Assembly: GCA_012514225.1 (NCBI GenBank)
Contig: JAAZAQ010000369.1
Coordinates: 1 to 5,558, forward strand
DNA from: Clostridiales bacterium
Lineage (GTDB): Bacteria > Bacillota > Clostridia > Christensenellales > Aristaeellaceae
Direction of reading: 5' to 3'
DNA length: 5,558 bases
The translations under genes and the position numbers were made by a program. Below the pieces are notes generated by a model. That model was not told the DNA's origin and did no database searches. It saw nothing but the letters and a program-made list of their open reading frames with translations. Shown here in pieces: positions 1 through 5,558 of this stretch (position 1 is the stretch's first letter; every line of letters starts with the position of its first letter).

Positions 1-79
1 CAGTTGCGGATTTTTTCGCGGCTCCTCGGCCGCCCCAACCCGGCCGCCCCGCCGTTTTCTTGCGCGGGGTTCCGTTTCA

Positions 80-87
<8 letters not shown>
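1..87 (+). other. Left edge: possible 3' tail of an upstream gene, ending at a TGA inside the phoH start
   Basis: The frame beginning at base 1 is open until a TGA at 85-87, which overlaps the phoH GTG at 80-82 by 8 bases. That matches the 8-base overlap between phoH and the next gene, so an upstream gene ending here is plausible. The readable tail (28 codons, starting QLRIFSRLLG) is too short to assign to a family. In Clostridia the sporulation protein gene yqfD often precedes phoH, but nothing in this tail proves it. The other two forward frames are also open here, which is expected at this GC content, so the call is weak. No clear promoter is visible. Confidence 0.22.
27..50. repeat. 10-bp direct repeat CGGCCGCCCC, two copies
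   Basis: CGGCCGCCCC occurs at 27-36 and again at 41-50, separated by AACC. Because CGGCCG is its own reverse complement, the two copies could also pair as a 6-bp stem with an 8-base loop. It lies just upstream of phoH. It may be chance in very GC-rich DNA; no function can be assigned. Confidence 0.5.
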
Positions 88-1094
<1,007 letters not shown>

Positions 1095-1102
<8 letters not shown>

Positions 1103-3389
1103 GCGCCCCCTCGCCGTAAAACCGCCCGCCCGCGGCGCACGGCTGGAAAGCCTGTCCCGCGCGCTGCGTTCCGGCGGTTTTCTGCGCCTGGCGATTATCC
1201 TGTCAGGCTCGCTGCTGTGCCTGCTCGTTTTCATGCTCACCGTCACGCCGAAGCGGTACAACCTCTACGTCGGCATGGTGCCCAACCAGACCATCGCCGC
1301 CAACAAGGACGTGGAGGACGAGCTGGCCACGCTGCGCTCCCGCGAGGCGGCCGCGGACGCCGTCATGCCGATTTACCACTACAAGGACGGCGTGACCGAG
1401 GCGGTCATGGCCGATCTGGAGGCTGTGTACGCGCAGATGACCGCCGTAAGGCAGTACGCCCAGTCCCTGCCGGACCACGGCCCGGACCGCGCCTATTCGG
1501 CGGAGGAGCTTGCCAAGGCGGGCGAACTGATGGAGCTGGTGCCGCTGGAGGACTTCCAGCTGACCACGCTGATGAACGCCAGTGCCGAACAGTTCGACGA
1601 GATGTACGCCGCCATGAACCCCGCCACCCGCAACGTCATGCAGGGCAACGTGACCCAGGGCCAGGAAGCCCTGGCCATCAACAGCATCATGCAGGTGGTC
1701 GGTTTCAAAACCAGCGTGAGCCTGCTGCAAAACGTCGTCCTGCCGGTGCTGCGCGGGATGATCCAGCCCAACATGGTCGTGGACGAGGACGCCACGCAGG
1801 CCGCCCAGCAAACCGCCTGGGACGCGGTCGAGCCGATTTTTTACAAGCAGGGGCAGAACATCGTCGTCATGGGCGAAGGGCGCGTGACGGAGAACCAGCT
1901 CAACACCCTCAACAGCCTGGGCCTGCTGAGCGACAATTCCGTCGACTACGCGATGTACGGGGGCGCGATCGTGCTGGTCGCCGCCATTCTGGCGCTGATG
2001 TCGGTGTTCCTCCGGTATTTTTGCCCCGCCGTGTTCTTTGACGCCAAGCGCCTCGCCATCCTGTACCTTGCCGCCGTGCTCACGCTCGCGCTGGCCTACC
2101 TGGCCAAATCCGTCCAGCTGCTGTACCTGGCGCCCCTGGCCCTGCCCTACATGCTGCTGACCGTCACCTTGAGCGCGCTCCCGGCGTTCGCCACAGGCCT
2201 TTCCACCACGCTGATCGCCTCGCTGATGATGTCCGGCGCCGGGGGCACGTCCGCCGACGTCATCAACCTGCTCATCATCTCCTCGTTTTCAGGCGCGCTC
2301 TCCGTGCTGCTGCTTCACCGCAGGTACCAGCGCTCCTTTATCCTCTTCACCGGCACGCTGGTCGGCTTTGCCAACTTCCTCATCATCTTTGCGACCGGCC
2401 TGATGGGCAGCATGTCCATGACCAGCCCGCTTCACAAAGCCCTCTGGGCGCTGGCGGGCGGGGTGACCAACGCCCTGCTGTGCCTGTCCCTGCAGCCGGC
2501 CGTCGAGTCCCTCTTCAACCTGCCAACGCCCATGCGGCTGCTGGACCTGACCAACCCGAACCACCCGCTGATGCGCCGGCTGCTGCTGGAAGCGCCCGGC
2601 ACCTACCATCACAGCATCATCATCGCCAACCTCGCGGAGGCCTCCGCAGAGGCCATCGGCGCCAATCCCCTGCTCGCGCGCGCCGGCGCCTACTTCCACG
2701 ACATCGGGAAGCTCAAGCGGCCCCTGTACTTCAAGGAAAACCAGATCGGCGCCTCCAACATCCACGACACCACCGACCCGAAGGTTTCCGCGGCCATCAT
2801 CATCTCCCACGTCCGCGAGGGCCTCGCCCTGGCCCGGCAGCACCGCCTGCCGGCGGAAATCCAGCAAATCATCGCGGAGCACCACGGCAATTCCCTTGTC
2901 TCCTATTTTTACAACAAGGCGCTGGCCGAGGCCGGGGACAAGCCGGTGGAAGAAGAGGCGTTCCGCTACGACGGCACCTCGCCCCGCTCTGCGGAGGGCG
3001 CCCTCATCATGGTGTGCGACACGGTGGAGGCCGCCATCCGCACCCTGTCCAACCCCACCCGCGAGGAAATCGCCACCTCCATCGAGGGGCTCATCCGCCA
3101 GAAGATGGACAGCGGGCTTTTGGACGACTCCCCGCTGACGCTCCGCGACCTGCAGACCATCCGGGACACCTGCGCCTCGGTCATCTACGGCGTCTTCCAC
3201 GAGCGCATCGAGTATCCCCCGCCGCCGGACCGGCTGCCCCCGGGTGAGCGGCTGCTCGCCCACCTTCAGCAAATCCGCAAGCCTTCGCGCATCCCCGGCG
3301 CGCCCCAGAAGCCCGCGCAACCGGAACCAGGAGGAGAACCGGTTCTGCCCGCGCCGCCCGTTGCCCCGGCCCAAAAGAACCAGCCGTGA
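1095..3389 (+). CDS. pgpH: 7TM-HD membrane phosphodiesterase, PgpH/YqfF type (c-di-AMP hydrolase)
   Basis: A 764-residue membrane protein of the 7TMR-HD family, whose studied members (PgpH of Listeria) hydrolyse cyclic-di-AMP to pApA. Residues 1-28 are basic and cytoplasmic. A first membrane helix lies at about 29-50, followed by an extracellular 7TMR-HDED domain at about 51-285 ending in the typical VTENQLNTLNSLGLL. About seven helices span 286-466, and a cytoplasmic HD domain runs from about 480 to 707. The predicted metal ligands are all present: H506 in TYHHS, H535-D536 in YFHDIGK, H572 in IISH, H596-H597 in EHHG, and D642 in CDTVEAA. It should therefore be active. Unlike typical members of roughly 710-720 residues that end near the IEYP motif, this one continues about 57 residues with a proline-rich tail. 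It overlaps phoH by 8 bases and the next gene by 4. Function is inferred from family; family identity is secure. Confidence 0.94.
3216..3386 (+). other. Proline-rich C-terminal extension of PgpH with a PPPP motif
   Basis: Residues 708-764 of PgpH contain 18 prolines in 57 positions, beginning with four consecutive prolines (codons at 3216-3227) directly after the conserved IEY of the HD domain. The only stretch that looks helical is GERLLAHLQQI at about 717-727; the rest appears disordered. Runs of three or more prolines generally slow ribosomes and depend on EF-P, so the motif might modulate translation near the coupled downstream start. That effect is an inference. An AGGAGG at 3329-3334 lies in this tail but is about 50 bases upstream of the next start, too far to serve it. 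Confidence 0.6.
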
Positions 3390-4240
3390 TTACCGTCCTG
3401 CGGGAATCGGACGCCCCCCTCTCCGATGGCGAATTCGCGCGCCTGCTGGACAACAGCCTGCGCGCGCAGGGCATCCATGCCCCCTGCGCCGTCACCCTGA
3501 CGCTGACGGACGAGGCTTCCATCCGGGACGTCAACCGGGCGCACCGCGGCGTCGACCGGCCGACGGACGTGCTGAGCTTCCCCGCAGCCCTGTTGCCCGC
3601 CCGCCCGGGAGCCCCCCTCCCCCCCTCGATGTGGGACAGCGGCGCCGGCGCGTTTTTTTTGGGCGACATCGTGATTTCCTGCCCCCGCGCCCTGGCGCAG
3701 GCAAAGGAATACGGCCACCCGCCCGAGCGGGAATTCTCCTACCTGTTTGTCCACGGCGTCTTTCACCTGCTGGGTTACGACCACCAAAACGAAGAGGAGC
3801 GACACCTGATGCGCAAAAAAGAAGAAGAAGCGCTGGGCGGCCCGGACGGCGCGCTGGCGGAAGCGGCCTTCAAGGCCCGCGAAGCCGCCTACGTCCCCTA
3901 TTCCGGCTACCGTGTCGGCGCCGCGCTGCGGGACCGGGCGGGCAGGGTCTTCACCGGCTGCAACGTGGAAAACGTGTCCTACGGCCTGACCAACTGCGCG
4001 GAGCGTACCGCGCTGTTCAAGGCGGTCAGCGAGGGAGCCCGGGAATTCGACGCCATCGCGATTGCCGCGGAGGGCACCGCGCCCTGGCCCTGCGGCGCCT
4101 GCCGGCAGGTGCTGTCCGAGTTCGCGCCAGGCTTGCGCGTGCTGGTCGCCTGGGAGGGCGGCCGGGAGGAAACCACCCTGGAGGCGCTGCTCCCGCACAG
4201 CTTCCTGCGTTTTGAAGGGGACAAAGAACATGGCCAGTGA
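3386..4240 (+). CDS. Fusion protein: YbeY endoribonuclease joined to cytidine deaminase
   Basis: A single 284-residue frame holds two complete enzymes. Residues 1-150 are YbeY, the metal-dependent endoribonuclease of 16S rRNA 3'-end maturation and ribosome quality control. It has RPTDVLSFP at 58-66, LGDIVIS at 92-98, and the zinc motif HGVFHLLGYDH with H123, H127 and H133. Residues 157-284 are a homotetramer-type cytidine deaminase (cytidine or deoxycytidine to uridine or deoxyuridine). It has YSGYRVGAAL at 172-181, GCNVENVSYG at 191-200, zinc ligand C204 and catalytic E206 in NCAERTA, C236 and C239 in PCGACRQ, and the terminal LLPHSF at 268-273. The linker GGPDGA (151-156) is short. No in-frame ATG, GTG or TTG lies at the junction to start a separate deaminase. 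The GTG start at 3386 shares bases with the pgpH stop (GTGA overlap) and has no clear Shine-Dalgarno, so translation is probably coupled. It is normally two genes with dgkA between them. Confidence 0.92.
   Translation: MITVLRESDAPLSDGEFARLLDNSLRAQGIHAPCAVTLTLTDEASIRDVNRAHRGVDRPTDVLSFPAALLPARPGAPLPPSMWDSGAGAFFLGDIVISCPRALAQAKEYGHPPEREFSYLFVHGVFHLLGYDHQNEEERHLMRKKEEEALGGPDGALAEAAFKAREAAYVPYSGYRVGAALRDRAGRVFTGCNVENVSYGLTNCAERTALFKAVSEGAREFDAIAIAAEGTAPWPCGACRQVLSEFAPGLRVLVAWEGGREETTLEALLPHSFLRFEGDKEHGQ
3836..3853 (+). other. Junction between the YbeY and cytidine deaminase domains
   Basis: Six codons (GGPDGA) connect the last YbeY helix, RKKEEEAL, to the first deaminase helix, LAEAAFKAREAAY. Both sides keep their normal family ends, so neither domain is visibly truncated. 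An A6 tract followed by GAA repeats (3815-3830) sits just before the junction. The zero frame runs cleanly through it. Confidence 0.75.
4214..4220 (+). promoter_or_regulatory. Ribosome binding site fixing the era start
   Basis: GAAGGGG lies 9 bases before the ATG at 4230, inside the end of the ybeY-cdd frame. The same frame is open upstream to an ATG at 4062. That longer version would add 56 residues made only of out-of-frame deaminase sequence, so 4230 is the real start; it gives the canonical Era length. Confidence 0.8.
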
Positions 4241-5132
4241 CGGCGCGGCCTTCAAGTCCGGTTTCGTCAGCATCGTCGGGCGGCCCAACGTCGGGAAGTC
4301 CACCCTGCTCAACGCCCTGGTGGGCGAGAAGGTGGCCATCATCTCCCCCCGGCCGCAAACGACGCGCAACCAGATTATCGGCATCCGGAACGGCGAGGGC
4401 TGGCAAATCGTGTTCGTGGACACCCCGGGCATCCACAAGCCGCGCACGCGCCTGGGCGAGTTCATGGACAAGAGCGTCAAGGACGCCCTGCAGGCCATCG
4501 ACGCCCTCATCGTCATCACGGACGCCTCCCGCAGCGACCCGGCGGAGCGGGAAACCGTGAAGTCCCTTGCCGTGGGCGGCGTCCCCCGCTTCCTGCTGCT
4601 CAACAAAATCGACCTGGTGCACCCCCAGCAGCTGCTGCCCCGCATCGCCCAGTACGCCGGCGACGGGTACGACGCCATCCTCCCGGTTTCCGCGAAGACC
4701 GGCGAAGGGCTGGAGCTGCTGATGCAGCACTTGCTGGGCGCGCTGCCCGCGGGGCCCAGGTATTACCCCGAAGGCCAGTGGACGGCGCAGACGGAGCGGC
4801 AGATTATCGCGGAACTGGTGCGCGAGCAGGCCCTGTTCGCCCTGCAGGAGGAAATCCCCCACGGCATCGGCGTGGAGGTGCTTTCCATGAAGGAGGTCAG
4901 CCCCACGCTGACGGAAATCTTCGCGGACGTCTACTGTGATAAGGACTCCCACAAGGGCATCATCATCGGCCGTCAGGGGGCGATGCTCCGCCGCATCGGC
5001 AGCAAGGCGCGCGAGTCCATCGAGCGCCTGCTCAACACCCAGGTCAACCTGAAGCTCTGGGTCAAGGTGCGGCCGGACTGGCGCAACTCCCGCCAGGACC
5101 TGAAGTCCCTCGGCTATTCGGAGCAGGTCTGA
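4230..5132 (+). CDS. era: GTPase Era, 16S rRNA-binding ribosome assembly factor
   Basis: Era is an essential GTPase in many bacteria that binds the 3' end of 16S rRNA and assists 30S subunit assembly. The protein is 300 residues, the standard size. All GTPase motifs are visible: G1 GRPNVGKST at 17-25, the G2 region PQTTRN at 42-47, G3 DTPG at 64-67, G4 NKID at 125-128 and G5 SAK at 154-156. The C-terminal KH domain follows, with ELVREQALFALQEEIPH at about 195-211 and the RNA-binding loop GIIIGRQGAMLRRIG at 243-257. No key residue appears missing. It overlaps the ybeY-cdd fusion by 11 bases, so it is probably translationally coupled to it. YbeY and Era are known to work together on the same rRNA end, which fits the linkage. 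In many Firmicutes recO follows era; here an apbE-like gene does. Confidence 0.97.
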   Translation: MASDGAAFKSGFVSIVGRPNVGKSTLLNALVGEKVAIISPRPQTTRNQIIGIRNGEGWQIVFVDTPGIHKPRTRLGEFMDKSVKDALQAIDALIVITDASRSDPAERETVKSLAVGGVPRFLLLNKIDLVHPQQLLPRIAQYAGDGYDAILPVSAKTGEGLELLMQHLLGALPAGPRYYPEGQWTAQTERQIIAELVREQALFALQEEIPHGIGVEVLSMKEVSPTLTEIFADVYCDKDSHKGIIIGRQGAMLRRIGSKARESIERLLNTQVNLKLWVKVRPDWRNSRQDLKSLGYSEQV

Positions 5133-5136
5133 GCAA

Positions 5137-5558
5137 ATGAAGACAAGAAGCCGCCTCTCCTTCCTCCTCATCCTGGTTCTGCTCGCCGCGTCGCCCGCGC
5201 AGCCCCTGCGCGCGGAGCCCGCCCCGGCCTACGGAAAATACTCCGGTATGTTTTTCGGCACTTTCGACACCGCCATCTCCCTGATCGGCTTCGCGGAAAG
5301 CAAGGAGGTCTTCGACCGGGAGTACCAAAGGGCGGAGACGATGTTCACCGAGCTGCACCGGCAATTCAACCAGTACCTGCCCTACGAGGGGCTCAACAAC
5401 CTGTATTTCGTCAACCGGAACGCGGCGGCCGGGCCGGTGAAAGTCCCCGGCGAGCTGTTCGGGCTGCTGGAATACTGCAAGCGGATGCAGCCGCAAACCC
5501 GCGGCACGGTCAACGTCGCCCTGGGCGCTGTGCTGGCGCTCTGGCACGACGCGCGGGA
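5137..5558 (+). CDS. apbE: ApbE-type FAD:protein FMN transferase, exported, 3' end outside window
   Basis: The first 140 residues of an ApbE-family flavin transferase are present; the gene continues beyond the window. ApbE uses FAD and Mg2+ to attach FMN covalently to Ser/Thr residues of extracytoplasmic redox proteins such as Rnf or Nqr subunits. Residues 1-26 form a signal peptide: basic MKTRSR, a hydrophobic core LSFLLILVLLAA, and a possible signal peptidase I site after LRA. No lipobox cysteine is seen, although many Gram-positive ApbE proteins are lipoproteins. The mature part shows FFGTFDTAISLIGFA at 39-53, YEGLNNLYFVN at 83-93, and VNVALGAVLALWHD at 125-138, resembling the clostridial subtype where NVAMG and WHDYR are typical. 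The ATG at 5137 lies 4 bases after the era stop with only a weak AGG 9 bases upstream. The catalytic C-terminal half is not visible, so activity cannot be judged. Confidence 0.85.
   Translation, partial: MKTRSRLSFLLILVLLAASPAQPLRAEPAPAYGKYSGMFFGTFDTAISLIGFAESKEVFDREYQRAETMFTELHRQFNQYLPYEGLNNLYFVNRNAAAGPVKVPGELFGLLEYCKRMQPQTRGTVNVALGAVLALWHDAR

Noticed and set aside
11..60. A possible intrinsic terminator: T6 at 11-16, or the CGGCCG pair at 27-46 followed by TTTTCTT
   Set aside because: No stem is visible before the T6 within the window, and the 6-bp stem is separated from the later T tract by 8 bases. Neither has terminator geometry.
3329..3336. Strong Shine-Dalgarno-like AGGAGGAG near the end of pgpH
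   Set aside because: No start codon lies at a suitable distance, and the ybeY start is about 50 bases downstream. It is probably just Gln-Glu-Pro-Gly-Gly codon sequence.
2289..3374. A 361-codon minus-strand frame opposite the HD domain
   Set aside because: A shadow of pgpH with Gly/Val/Asp-rich composition and no plausible ribosome site or domain.
3815..3830. A possible programmed frameshift site at the A6-GAAGAAGAAG tract before the fusion junction
   Set aside because: The zero frame already reads through both complete domains, the heptamer phase does not fit a standard A AAA AAG site, and the shifted frames encode no recognisable domain.
3244..4215. A 323-codon plus-strand frame overlapping ybeY-cdd
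   Set aside because: Arg/Pro/Gly-rich translation typical of an out-of-frame reading of GC-rich coding DNA; the fusion frame carries all the motifs.
3266..4678. A 470-codon open frame on the minus strand opposite the pgpH end, the fusion gene and era
   Set aside because: It crosses three well-supported genes, shows no family motifs, and its composition follows from GC-rich codons read backwards.

Overview
The window is a compact, GC-rich, single-strand gene cluster from what looks like a high-GC member of the Clostridia (Firmicutes). The gene order phoH, pgpH/yqfF (HD-domain membrane protein), ybeY, cdd, era is the conserved Gram-positive rRNA-maturation cluster. The 7TM-HD protein and the ApbE subtype at the right edge (motifs GTFDT, NVALG and WHD) also point to Clostridia. 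This assignment rests on gene order and remembered family motifs; no database search was run.

Layout, all on the + strand: (1) 1-79, the left edge, GC-rich, holding a short direct repeat and possibly the tail of an upstream gene; (2) 80-1102, a PhoH-family ATPase; (3) 1095-3389, a cyclic-di-AMP phosphodiesterase of the PgpH/YqfF type with a proline-rich C-terminal extension; (4) 3386-4240, one reading frame that joins a complete YbeY endoribonuclease domain to a complete cytidine deaminase domain; (5) 4230-5132, the GTPase Era; (6) 5137-5558, the 5' part of an exported ApbE-type flavin transferase, cut by the window end. Neighbouring genes overlap by 8, 4 and 11 bases, and the last pair is separated by 4, so the whole window is very probably one translationally coupled transcript. 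No RNA gene, mobile element, CRISPR array or convincing promoter or terminator was seen.

The shared theme is ribosome assembly. PhoH/YbeZ, YbeY and Era act around 16S rRNA 3'-end maturation and small-subunit quality control. PgpH adds c-di-AMP turnover, the deaminase half adds pyrimidine salvage, and ApbE is a metabolically unrelated passenger that flavinylates extracytoplasmic redox proteins. The most unusual feature is the YbeY-cytidine deaminase fusion. It coincides with absence of dgkA, the membrane kinase gene that usually lies between ybeY and cdd in Firmicutes. I found no wholly new defence or mobile system here.
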